From Bacteroidales bacterium (GTDB lineage: Bacteria; Bacteroidota; Bacteroidia; Bacteroidales; UBA932): 32,816 nt of DNA. Below are positions 1 through 8,800 of this stretch, in pieces. Position 1 is the first letter of the stretch, and each line of letters begins with the position of its first letter. The DNA is taken from NCBI GenBank assembly GCA_016287875.1, contig JAEEXQ010000019.1, positions 1 to 32,816 on the forward strand, given 5' to 3'. A program made the position numbers and the translations under genes. A model generated the notes under the pieces. The model made no database searches. It was not told the origin of the DNA and saw only the letters and a list, made by a program, of their open reading frames with translations.

Positions 1-6
1 AACGCC

Positions 7-126
7 AAAAACGCTGCAGGTCATGGTATTTTGCCGGGGACCTAGAGCAAAATTGGCGAAAAATGCTGCAGGTCACAGTGTTTTACAGGGGACCTAGAGC
101 AAAAAACGGCAAAAACGCTGCAGGTC
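7..126. repeat. 52-bp tandem hairpin repeat, at least 2 full copies plus a partial third
   Basis: Two complete 52-bp units lie at 7-58 and 59-110, and a third begins at 111 and matches through 126. Each begins AAAAAYGCTGCAGGTC; the two full units also carry GGGACCTAGAGCAAAA after a 14-base stretch that differs between copies. AGGTC and GACCT within a unit can pair, so each unit can form a hairpin. The third copy diverges after 126 but regains a GACCTG at 146-151 opposite its CAGGTC at 121-126. Bases 1-6 resemble the end of a unit, so the array probably continues left of the window. Function is unknown. Confidence 0.8.
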
Positions 127-151
127 GTGGCAGGAAATGGGGTGCGACCTG

Positions 152-300
152 TGGGCAACGCTGCCCGCCGAATGACAATAAGGGGTTTGGGGCCGAGCAT
201 GACGAAAGGGCGGAGACTGGGCATGGCGAGAAAAAATCGGGGCGGGCAGGCGCAAGTTGGCGGGAAAATTCCTATATTGCAAATCCTAAATTTTTGAGAT
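152..300. other. Noncoding leader of ssb with degenerate REP-like remnants
   Basis: No convincing gene is visible. Three short strings resembling the tail of the REP-like element found inside the second MFS gene occur here: GAATGACA at 170-177, GAGCATGACG at 194-203 and GGGCATGGCG at 220-229. The last 50 bases become AT-rich. CTATATTGCA at 272-281 resembles the Bacteroidota -7 element with one T missing, so the ssb promoter may lie there, but no well-spaced -33 element is seen. Confidence 0.35.
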
Positions 301-924
301 ATGAGTTTGAATAAAGTTATGCTGATCGGTAACGTTGGAAGAGACCCGAATGTACGTTACCTTGATGGAAACCAGGGCGGCGGAGCTGGAAGCAAAGTCG
401 CAACTTTTACGCTTGCAACCACTGAAAGGTACAGAGATCGCAGCGGTGAGACTAGAGAGAATACGGAATGGCACAACATCGTTGCTTGGCGCAATTCCGC
501 AGACCTTGCAGAAAAATTCATACATAAAGGAACGCAGATCTTCGTGGAGGGCCGTCTCCGCACCCGTTCGTACACCGACCAGGCGGGAGTCCAGAAGTAC
601 ACTACCGAGGTAGTGGCGGACAATATCCAGTTGCTCAGCCGCCGTCCGGATGGTGAGGATGCTGCCGCGCAGCCGCGCCAGCCTTATGGGCAGGGCGGCC
701 AGCCTTATGGCCAGAGCCAGGGCTACCAGGGCGGCCAGAACCAGGGCAGCCAGGGCTACCAAGGCGGTCAGGAGGGCCAGGGCGGACAGCAGTTCAGCCA
801 GGCGCCTCAATACAGCCAGCCGCAGTACAGCCAGCCCGCACCTCCCGTGCAGACGGCCGAGCCTGCAGCCACAACTGTGCCCGCCGGACTTGAATCCGAC
901 CCCAGCGACGACCTGCCGTTCTAG
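301..924 (+). CDS. ssb: Single-stranded DNA-binding protein
   Basis: Binds single-stranded DNA during replication, repair and recombination and recruits partner proteins through its C-terminal tip. Residues 1-115 form the OB-fold, opening with MSLNKVMLIGNVGRDPNVRY and containing the family signature TEWHNIVAW. Residues about 120-175 are a Gln/Gly/Tyr-rich low-complexity linker built of short GYQGGQ-like repeats. The protein ends in the acidic tip DPSDDLPF, typical of bacterial SSB. At 207 residues it is slightly long for the family because of the linker. A GGGAG insertion around residues 26-30 lengthens a loop of the OB-fold. The ATG at 301 is chosen because the conserved N terminus starts there. 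It stands alone, 123 bases before the MFS genes. Confidence 0.97.
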   Translation: MSLNKVMLIGNVGRDPNVRYLDGNQGGGAGSKVATFTLATTERYRDRSGETRENTEWHNIVAWRNSADLAEKFIHKGTQIFVEGRLRTRSYTDQAGVQKYTTEVVADNIQLLSRRPDGEDAAAQPRQPYGQGGQPYGQSQGYQGGQNQGSQGYQGGQEGQGGQQFSQAPQYSQPQYSQPAPPVQTAEPAATTVPAGLESDPSDDLPF

Positions 925-991
925 CATCCGTCCCGGTCGGGCGCTCCGCCCACGCCGGGTATTTGCTTGATTGTCAATATGCTAAGCGATC

Positions 992-1017
992 ATCTCTGGC
1001 GGAAAAGCACCGGAGAT
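992..1017 (+). other. Stem-loop upstream of the first MFS gene
   Basis: ATCTCTGG (992-999) pairs with CCGGAGAT (1010-1017), giving an 8-bp stem with one G-U wobble and a 10-base loop. It has no following T-run, so it does not look like a standard intrinsic terminator. It lies 30 bases before the start codon at 1048 and could be an mRNA-stabilising or weak termination element. The rest of 925-1047 shows nothing recognisable. Confidence 0.3.
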
Positions 1018-1047
1018 AAACGCACAATCGATTAAAAACAAAGTAAA

Positions 1048-2670
1048 ATGTCAGATACCATTAAGAAAACCCTGCGCGATTCAGCAGCTATGCGTTGGAC
1101 TGCCCTGCTGCTTCTGGCGCTGGCCATGTTCTGTTCATACATTTTCATGGACATCCTCTCCCCCATCAAGGACCTGATGCAGGAAACCAGGGGATGGGAT
1201 TCCACCGCATTCGGCACGATGCAGGGATCCGAAGTGTTCCTCAACGTCTTCGTGTTCTTCCTGATCTTCGCCGGAATCATTCTCGACAAGATGGGAGTCC
1301 GCTTCACCGCGGTACTCTCTGCCGGAGTGATGCTCGCAGGCGCCTGCATCAAGTGGTTCGCAGTGAGCGAATCCTTCATCGGCAGCGGCCTGGAGACCTG
1401 GTTCTCCCAGAACCTCAATTATATCCCGGGCTTCGACGAGCTGGGCGTTTCTCCTTTCTATAGGGGGATGCCGGCTTCCGCCAAGTTCGCCGCAGTCGGC
1501 TTTATGATTTTCGGTTGCGGATGCGAGATGGCCGGCATTACCGTGAGCCGCGGAATAGTCAAATGGTTCAAGGGCCGCGAGATGGCCCTCGCAATGGGTT
1601 CCGAGATGGCTCTCGCCAGGCTCGGTGTCGCCACCTGCATGATTTTCTCGCCCTTCTTCGCCAAACTCGGCGGCAACGTGGACGTATCCCGTTCCGTAGC
1701 ATTCGGAGTGGTGCTTCTGTGCATCGCCCTCATAATGACCATAGTCTATTTCTTCATGGACCGCAAGCTCGATTCGCAGACCGGCGAGGCCGAAGAGAAG
1801 GATGATCCCTTCAAGATCAGCGATATCGGCACCATACTGTCGGACGGTGGATTCTGGATTGTGGCACTGCTGTGCGTGCTGTACTATTCCGCCATCTTCC
1901 CCTTCCAGAAATATGCCGTCAACATGCTTCAGTGCAACCTGACGCTGACTCCCCCCGAAGCCGGTTCGTTCTGGAACGGATCCAGCATCACTATCGTCCA
2001 GTATGTCATAATGCTGCTTGTGGCGGCGGCCGGATTCGCGAGCAACTTCCAGAAGAAGAACAGCAGTCGCTTCGTGCTCCTGGGCATCTCGGTCGTCTCG
2101 CTGCTCGTCTACTGCTATATGGGCTATATGCGTCAGTCGGCAGAATCGATCTTCGCAGTGTTCCCGCTGCTCGCCGTGCTAATCACCCCCATCCTGGGCA
2201 ACTACCTCGACCATCACGGAAAGGGCGCCTCGATGCTGGTACTCGGCTCGGTACTGCTGATTGCCTGCCATCTGACCTTCGCATTCGTACTGCCGGCCTT
2301 CAAGGGCAATGCAGTGGGCGGAGCGATAGTGGCATATACCACCATCCTGGTGCTTGGCGCGAGCTTCTCGCTGGTGCCGGCCGCACTTTGGCCCTCGGTA
2401 CCTAAGCTGGTGAACGCCAAGGTGATAGGGTCCGCCTATGCCCTGATCTTCTGGATCCAGAACATTGGCCTCTGGCTCTTCCCCATGCTTATCGGCAAGG
2501 TCCTCGACAAGACCAATCCCGGAATCACCAACCCCACCGAATTCAACTACACCGCCCCTCTGGCGATGCTGGCCTGCCTCGGCGTAGCCGCACTGCTTCT
2601 CGGGCTCTTGCTCAAGGTTGTTGACAAGAAGAAGGGACTGGGCCTCGAGCTTCCTAATATCGAAAGATAG
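1048..2670 (+). CDS. MFS transporter, MFSD1-like
   Basis: A 540-residue inner-membrane carrier of the major facilitator superfamily with about 12 hydrophobic segments in two halves. The first half has the loop motif LDKMGVRFTA after the second helix (about residues 80-90), the usual MFS A-motif position. The second half contains SLVPAALWPSVP, then GSAYALIFWIQNIGL, a pattern recalled from the eukaryotic lysosomal dipeptide carrier MFSD1. Peptide transport is therefore possible but is inference. Relative to its neighbour it carries an extra segment around residues 108-145 between two helices. The stop at 2670 lies 2 bases before the paralogue's start, so the two are surely co-transcribed. The substrate cannot be read from sequence. 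Confidence 0.85.
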   Translation: MSDTIKKTLRDSAAMRWTALLLLALAMFCSYIFMDILSPIKDLMQETRGWDSTAFGTMQGSEVFLNVFVFFLIFAGIILDKMGVRFTAVLSAGVMLAGACIKWFAVSESFIGSGLETWFSQNLNYIPGFDELGVSPFYRGMPASAKFAAVGFMIFGCGCEMAGITVSRGIVKWFKGREMALAMGSEMALARLGVATCMIFSPFFAKLGGNVDVSRSVAFGVVLLCIALIMTIVYFFMDRKLDSQTGEAEEKDDPFKISDIGTILSDGGFWIVALLCVLYYSAIFPFQKYAVNMLQCNLTLTPPEAGSFWNGSSITIVQYVIMLLVAAAGFASNFQKKNSSRFVLLGISVVSLLVYCYMGYMRQSAESIFAVFPLLAVLITPILGNYLDHHGKGASMLVLGSVLLIACHLTFAFVLPAFKGNAVGGAIVAYTTILVLGASFSLVPAALWPSVPKLVNAKVIGSAYALIFWIQNIGLWLFPMLIGKVLDKTNPGITNPTEFNYTAPLAMLACLGVAALLLGLLLKVVDKKKGLGLELPNIER

Positions 2671-2672
2671 CA

Positions 2673-3989
2673 ATGTCCGGAAAGAGGTGGCTGCCCTGGG
2701 TAGCATTGGCCTGCCTGGTAGTGCCGATGTTCGGCTCGTATTTCTTCGACGATATGTTCTCCAGCATATCGTTCGTCTTCAGCGACCCGTCCCATATCCA
2801 ACTGGGATGGGATTCGGCTGGATACGGGCTGTACACCAGCGGGTATTCGGTCCTCTGCGTATTCGGCGGACTCATAGTCTGCGGGATGCTGCTGGACCGC
2901 TGGGGCGTCCGCATCACCGGAAGTATTTTCGTGGGGATGATGACGGCCGGGGCCGCACTCGTGCTCTGGGCCATCACATCCGGCCTCAATCCTAAACAAT
3001 CCCTGAGCGTTGCCTATGCCGGATGCATGCTGTTCGGCCTGGGCAGCGAGATTGCCGGGGTGGCCGTCACGCGCAGCATCGCCCGTTGGTTCAAGGACGG
3101 GCCTATGGCATTCGCGATGGGCCTGCAGCTTGCTATCGCCAGGCTGGGGACGGCGTTCGCGCTGGTGATGGCCCCGCGGCTGGTGGGGAGGATGCCCGAT
3201 CAGGTCGGGCATGACGTGCTGGGCGTCGGGCAGGGCGTGCTGCCGCTGGAAGTGACGGCCAGGCCGGCGGTGCTGGGCATCGGGCTGCTGCTCCTGGGCT
3301 GCGTGCTATGGGCGCTTTTCGTGGCGCTGGATGCGAAAAGATTCCCGGTCAGGCCGGGAATGACGGATGACGGCAAGAGCGAAGGCTTCCGCCTTGCCGA
3401 CGTTGGCAAGATACTCACCAACAAGCGCTTCATACTGATATCCCTTCTCTGCGTATTTTTCTACAGCAGCATCATTGCGTTCAAGAAGTTTGCAGGAGCC
3501 ATCCTGGTGCCCCGCTTCGACGTGCCCGCCGAGGCCGCGAGCTGGATGGTCAGCATGCTGCCCTTCGCCACCGTGGTCTTCGCCCCTCTCTTCGGTATAC
3601 TGGTCGACAAGTTCGGACACGGGACCAGATGGATGCTGGCCGGCGCCGTACTGGCACTCGCAGCCCATCTGCTGCTGGCCTTCGCGCCCCAGGGCGTACC
3701 ATTCTGGGGATACCTCAGCATGGTCTTCCTCGGCTTCGGATACTCGCTGGTGCCCGCCGCGATGTGGCCCTCCGTCCCCCGCATAGTGCCCGACAAAGTG
3801 CTGGGCACGGCCTTCTCCCTCATCTACTGGATACAGAACCTGGGCCTGATGCTTTTCAAGATGCTTGCCGGGGTGATCCTGGGCAGCGCCGCAGCGCAGG
3901 GGCCTGTGCACGTGGAACTGATGTTCGTAGGAGTGTGCGTCGCCGCCCTGGCGATTTCCGCCAGCCTCGACCGAATGAAAATCGCCTGA
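2673..3989 (+). CDS. MFS transporter, MFSD1-like paralogue with embedded palindromes
   Basis: A 438-residue MFS carrier, clearly a tandem paralogue of the upstream gene: both share the GWDSAGYG/GWDSTAFG region, the ARLG segment of the first half and the SLVPAAMWPSVP...WIQNLGL signature of the second half. The loop around residues 174-190 is roughly 16-18 residues longer than in the upstream copy, and starts exactly at a REP-like palindrome; a second palindrome lies in the central cytoplasmic loop at residues 223-230. Both stay in frame and leave the helices intact, so the protein is probably functional. The start at 2673 gives the helix 1 region directly. Cellular role is likely import or export of a small organic solute, perhaps peptides, by analogy with MFSD1. 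Confidence 0.83.
   Translation: MSGKRWLPWVALACLVVPMFGSYFFDDMFSSISFVFSDPSHIQLGWDSAGYGLYTSGYSVLCVFGGLIVCGMLLDRWGVRITGSIFVGMMTAGAALVLWAITSGLNPKQSLSVAYAGCMLFGLGSEIAGVAVTRSIARWFKDGPMAFAMGLQLAIARLGTAFALVMAPRLVGRMPDQVGHDVLGVGQGVLPLEVTARPAVLGIGLLLLGCVLWALFVALDAKRFPVRPGMTDDGKSEGFRLADVGKILTNKRFILISLLCVFFYSSIIAFKKFAGAILVPRFDVPAEAASWMVSMLPFATVVFAPLFGILVDKFGHGTRWMLAGAVLALAAHLLLAFAPQGVPFWGYLSMVFLGFGYSLVPAAMWPSVPRIVPDKVLGTAFSLIYWIQNLGLMLFKMLAGVILGSAAAQGPVHVELMFVGVCVAALAISASLDRMKIA
3192..3212 (+). repeat. REP-like palindrome inside MFS gene, copy 1
   Basis: ATGCCCGA (3192-3199), loop TCAGG, then TCGGGCAT (3205-3212): a perfect 8-bp stem with a 5-base loop, followed by GACG. It starts exactly on a codon and is read as MPDQVGH. 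The second copy 129 bases on has the same loop and trailing GACG, while two stem pairs differ in a compensatory way. Confidence 0.75.
3341..3361 (+). repeat. REP-like palindrome inside MFS gene, copy 2
   Basis: ATTCCCGG (3341-3348), loop TCAGG, then CCGGGAAT (3354-3361): a perfect 8-bp stem followed by GACGG. The frame is shifted by one base relative to copy 1, so the same element is read as FPVRPGM. Stem positions 3 and 8 differ from copy 1 with pairing kept (G-C versus T-A, and A-T versus G-C). Confidence 0.75.
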
Positions 3990-3995
3990 ATTTCC

Positions 3996-4003
3996 TATCT
4001 TTG
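3996..4003 (+). promoter_or_regulatory. Putative -7 promoter element of dxs
   Basis: TATCTTTG matches the Bacteroidota primary-sigma -7 consensus TAnnTTTG exactly. It lies 8 bases before the dxs ATG, so the transcript would start at or just before the start codon. No clear TTG is seen 19-21 bases upstream; the region is the 3' end of the MFS gene. Confidence 0.55.
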
Positions 4004-4011
4004 CGTCCGGA

Positions 4012-5871
4012 ATGTACCCGTTGCTAGACAAGATAAACTCTCCCGCCGACATCAAAGGCCTCGGAATCGAAGAACTTAAGCAGCTCTGTTCGGAGCTGCG
4101 GCAGTACATCATAGAGGTCTGCTCCGAGAATCCCGGCCACCTGGGCTCCAGCCTCGGCGCGGTGGAACTTATAGTAGCGTACCATTACGTCTTCGACGCC
4201 CCCCAGGACAAGATAGTCTTCGACGTAGGCCATCAGGCTTACGCCCATAAGATACTTACCGGCCGCCGCGAGGCCTTCAGGACCCTCCGCAAGGCCGGCG
4301 GCATAAGCGGATTCCCCCGCAGGGACGAGAGTCCCTACGACAACTTCGGCACCGGGCACTCATCCACCTCCATCTCCGCGGCCCTAGGGCTCGCCGAAGC
4401 CGCCCGCATCGACGGCAGGAAGGAAAAGGTGGTGGCGCTCATCGGGGACGGCGCGCTGACCGGAGGCCTGGCCTTCGAAGGCCTGAACAATGCCGGCGCG
4501 GCTAAATCCGACATCCTCATCATCCTCAACGACAACAATATCTCCATCGACCGCAACCTGGGCGGGCTGCATAACTACCTGCTGCGCGTCACCACTTCCC
4601 AGCCCTACAACGCCTTCAAGGACAAGGTCTGGAACGTGCTGGGAGAGAGGGGCATACGCCACGTCATCCAGCGCTGGTGGAGGAGCCTGAAGTCCTGGCT
4701 GGTCAAGCGCACGGGCGGGGACCTTTTCGAGGCCCTGGGATTCCGTTATTTCGGGCCGGTGGACGGCAACGACATCGCGGCGGTGGTGAACGCCCTGCAG
4801 AGAATCAAGAACATCCCCGGGCCCCGCGTACTCCATGCCCACACCGTCAAGGGAAAGGGATTCGCAGCCTCCGAGGCCGACCCCTACACCTGGCACGCCC
4901 CCGGCAAGTTCGACCCCGAAACCGGCGAACGCATAAAGAAAGATACGGATATCGACAGATATCAGGATGTATTCGGAGAGGTGCTCTGCGAGCTGGCGGA
5001 GATGGATCCCAAGGTCGTGGGGATCACCCCTGCAATGGCCAGCGGATGCGGAATGCACCACTTCGCCGAGCGCTTCCCGGAGCGCTTCTTCGACGTAGGA
5101 ATCGAAGAGGAGCACGCGGTAACCTTCTCGGCAGGCCTCGCCGCCGGAGGGATGAAGCCCTTCTGCAACATCTACTCCAGCTTCGCCCAGCGGGCATTCG
5201 ACCAGATAGTCCACGACATCGCCCTGCAGAGGCTGAACGTCACCCTCTGCTTCGACCGTGCAGGTCTGGTGGGCGAGGACGGCGCCACCCATCACGGAGC
5301 CTTCGACATCTCGGCCCTGCGCCCCATACCCAATACCATCATCACCTCCCCCAAGGACGAAACCGAGCTCAAGCAGCTTATGTACACCGCCCTGAATACC
5401 GACCACGGTCCATTCATAATCAGATACCCGCGCGGTTGCGGAGAGGGTGTGGACTGGAGAGGAGCATCCTACGAAATCTTGCCTATGGGAAAGGCTGAGG
5501 AGATGAAAGAAGGCAGCGCCGTCGCCCTGGTATGCACAGGGCCCGTCACAAGCATGGCACTGCGTGTGGCCGAGAACCTCGGTCCTAAGGTAGGCGTGTA
5601 CAACTTCCGCTTCATCAAACCCATCGACACCGGAATGCTGGACCGCATAGCCGGAAAATACAAGCACATCATTACTTTGGAGGACGGCAGCCTCACCGGC
5701 GGGCTCTATGGCGCAGTGGCGGAACACATCGCCAGCATGGCGGGTGCGCCGTCGCTGGAAGGCATAGGCATCCCCGATGAATTCATACGTCACGCCTCCG
5801 CCCCCGAGCAGCGAGCCATGTGCGGGCTGGACGAGGCTTCGCTTAAGGAGAGAATCTCCAAGTTCTTATAG
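4012..5871 (+). CDS. dxs: 1-deoxy-D-xylulose-5-phosphate synthase
   Basis: Cytoplasmic thiamine-diphosphate enzyme that condenses pyruvate with glyceraldehyde 3-phosphate, the first step of the MEP isoprenoid pathway; its product also feeds thiamine and pyridoxal synthesis. The 619 residues match the family length. Visible motifs are GHLGSSLG (H43), the thiamine/metal-binding GDGALTGG from G145 with the paired NDNN about 27 residues later, GIEEEHAV with the conserved glutamate near residue 366, and DRAGLVGEDGATHHG in the pyrimidine domain. The C-terminal transketolase domain is complete. It follows the MFS pair by 22 bases but has its own -7 element. Its last 82 bases are antisense to the 3' end of the convergent GH2 gene. 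Confidence 0.98.
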   Translation: MYPLLDKINSPADIKGLGIEELKQLCSELRQYIIEVCSENPGHLGSSLGAVELIVAYHYVFDAPQDKIVFDVGHQAYAHKILTGRREAFRTLRKAGGISGFPRRDESPYDNFGTGHSSTSISAALGLAEAARIDGRKEKVVALIGDGALTGGLAFEGLNNAGAAKSDILIILNDNNISIDRNLGGLHNYLLRVTTSQPYNAFKDKVWNVLGERGIRHVIQRWWRSLKSWLVKRTGGDLFEALGFRYFGPVDGNDIAAVVNALQRIKNIPGPRVLHAHTVKGKGFAASEADPYTWHAPGKFDPETGERIKKDTDIDRYQDVFGEVLCELAEMDPKVVGITPAMASGCGMHHFAERFPERFFDVGIEEEHAVTFSAGLAAGGMKPFCNIYSSFAQRAFDQIVHDIALQRLNVTLCFDRAGLVGEDGATHHGAFDISALRPIPNTIITSPKDETELKQLMYTALNTDHGPFIIRYPRGCGEGVDWRGASYEILPMGKAEEMKEGSAVALVCTGPVTSMALRVAENLGPKVGVYNFRFIKPIDTGMLDRIAGKYKHIITLEDGSLTGGLYGAVAEHIASMAGAPSLEGIGIPDEFIRHASAPEQRAMCGLDEASLKERISKFL

Positions 5872-8800
5872 TTACCATCCCTCCACCTGACTACCACCTT
5901 CTTACGTTCTCCTGGCATAAGGGAGAAATAATTGTCGGAATAATCCACGGGCAGGATTTCATCGCCGTTGTGGTCGGTAAGCTTTAACCTCACCATCAAG
6001 GCGGGGACATCGCCTTCGTTGCAGATAGTCGCTTCCATGGCCCTCCCGCCCAGTTTCTTCACAGTCTTCGACAACTTAGGTGAGGGCAAGCTGCGGAGTT
6101 CCCGCAAATCTGCAGAAGCGCCAAGGGTATAAGTATTATCCGAAAGGACCCGCCCATCCTTCGAGCAGAGGCTGAGCACCAGATGGTAGATGGATTCTCC
6201 GGAAGGCGCGTCGACGGAGATGCACTCCTGCGTGGAGTCTTCCGTAATGTTCAGCGCGGCCGATTTCTCGTAAAGAATCTTTCCGGCCATCGAACAGACC
6301 GTCAGCTTGGCGACGAGCTTTTCTTCGCCGCCGGCAGCAACCTCCCCTATGCTTACGACCTCGACCATCCTGCTAACGGGATTATACTGTATGTGGAGGG
6401 GTTCGCAGGCTTTTTTACAGCCAAAGAATCCTCCGGAAGGCTGGAAATAGTAATCGTAAGGGCAAAATACCAGGGACGGCCAGCAGGAGTGCGACATCCA
6501 GAGCAGAAGTCCCATCCTTCCTGCGGAATTGGCCGATTCGAATATCGCCCTGTAACCATTATAGTTCAGCCACTGAGCAAGCGCGGCGTATTCCTCTGCG
6601 CTCGTGCATTCCCCGAATGTGTCGGAAATCAGGGCATTGTAGGTGGTCGCTTTCTGGGCTCCGTCCCTCGTGAAATCGTGCTTTCCCCACATCTCCCCTT
6701 GAGGCCAGAGGTCCTCTGAGGGCATCATCTTACGAAGGCTCTCGATGACCGGGATATTTGGCATTCCGCGCTCGGAGTGCAATTTGCCGCTCTGGTCCGA
6801 GAAGTAGTACTCGACCGGCATTGCACGGTACGGGCCATGTCCGCTTACGATGCCGTCGGCCGAATTCGAAATATAGAGCATGCCGGGGTGCAATCGGGAC
6901 ACCACATCGCTCCGCAGGGCTTTGTCCAGCGATTCAGGAGGATTGCCCTCGTTCCGCCCGCAATAAAGGGCAAGGCAGGGATGCCGCCGTATGCGGGCCA
7001 CCCAGTCCTTGGCATTCGAAAGGAACATGCCCTCATCGTCCGGATCCGGGCCGTCGGAGGGGTTCGCCAGCCAGAAGTCCTGCCAAACCATCACCCCGTA
7101 GCGGTCGCAGCTATCGTAGAACTCTTCGTCGCCGATCTGCCCTACCCAGTTCCGTATCATGTTGAAATGCATCTGGCGGTGGTAGTCGAGAGCTATGTCG
7201 TAATCCCGGGCTCCGAACATCAGGTTCTGCTCGGAGAAGCCCCAGTTACCACCCTGAGGGACAAACCTGCGGCCATTAATATACAGTTTCAATGCACCGT
7301 CGGCATCGTCCCAGGTTACCTCCCGTATTCCGGCTTTGAAATGTATGGAATCGGAAAGCACTCCATCTACCTTGACGGCGAATCCGGCATCGTACAGCGC
7401 AGCTTCGCCATATCCCACCGGCCACCAGAGGTCCATTCCGCGGTCCTTCAGCTGAGGGAAGTCGTCGGGAGAGAATGAAATCTCGCCACCGTCGGTAATA
7501 TCCTTGCAGAAGGCGATATCGCCTATCCATCCCTCCAGTTGCACCTGCCCCTGCACAGCATCAAGGCCCTTCACAATTACAGACGGAGTAACGCTCGCCA
7601 GGCCATCGGGAGATATCTTCGACACCACAAGAGGGTCGCCCAATTCCACGGGGCCCTTCTCCACAAGGCGGACATCATTCCATATGCCGCAGTTGCGGCC
7701 GCGGACGGTGGTCATCCAGTCCCAGCCTATGCTTGCATGGAAGGTGGGATTGTCTGCACCAAGCACTCCCCCGTTATAGCCCGTCCACTGGGCGTTCTTT
7801 TCCTTGACCGCACCGGGATGGGCATTACACCTGACCTTCACGGCAAGGGCGTTGCGGCCGTCCTTGAGAACGGACCCCACATCGAAATGCCCGCGCATGA
7901 ACGCACCCTCTATGCTGCCCAGCGCGACGCCGTTCAGCCAGACATCGGCTTTCCAGTTTATGCCGTCGAAATCCAGGAATGGACGGCGGCCATCGTCGTT
8001 CCGCTTGTAGTCGAATTCTTTGCGGTACCAGAAATCAGAATTGAAGAAGGAATCGGAAATCTGGCTCCAGTTGTCGCCAAATGCCGGGTCGGGCACGGCA
8101 CCGGCCTTTATGTAATTGGCGAGGGTGGTTCCGGGGACGCTTGCCGGAAGCCAGTCCTGCGTATCGAACTCCGTAGAAGATACCAGCTCGCCATCGCCGG
8201 TGACTTCGGAGGCCCTTCGGACCTTCCAGTCACTCTCCGGTTTTTCTTTTTTGACCGGGCCCAGGACCTCTAGTTCCGTAAGGCAGAATCTGTCTCCCGA
8301 CGCATTGTGCATGATCAGGCGGACATAACGCCAACGTCCGGGCCTGAAAGGCTTCCATTTCCGTCCGTCTTTGGATGTCTCTACAGTGTATCCGTCAGGC
8401 ACATATACCCAGTGCGGCCGCACGGAATCGATCCTCCGGACCTCTCCAAGATCGACCATCACCCATTCATCCGTATTTCCCCCGCTCATCCAGGCACTTG
8501 TGAAATGAGCAGAAGGAAGGAGATTGCCCAAGGGCTGCCCGTCTTTAAAGAAATCCACGCTCTTCACCCTCCAGCGGCCTTCATGGGGAAATGTCAACTC
8601 TATGCGCAGCGCCCCTGTTTCCGAAACTTTGACCGGAACGGATACCTTGTTCTTGGGGCCGCCCCTGCCGCCGGCAAGCGCCTCCTGATATAGCACTTCC
8701 GCCTTGTCTGCCACCACGTCGTACCCATTGAAGCGCCATTCAATCCAACCGTCTTTCCCGGTGATTATGTTGCGGGAGTTGTCGTCTCCGTCCAGGGCGT

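Noticed and set aside
1..126. CRISPR array
   Set aside because: The variable stretch is only 14 bases, the units are otherwise continuous 52-bp tandem repeats with hairpin arms, and no cas genes are present.
63..314. Possible 83-residue gene before ssb
   Set aside because: It covers the hairpin array and REP-like remnants, has no family likeness, and overlaps the ssb start.
4384..5793. A 469-codon open frame antisense to dxs
   Set aside because: dxs is complete and conserved over the whole stretch; the antisense frame has no start signal or family features.
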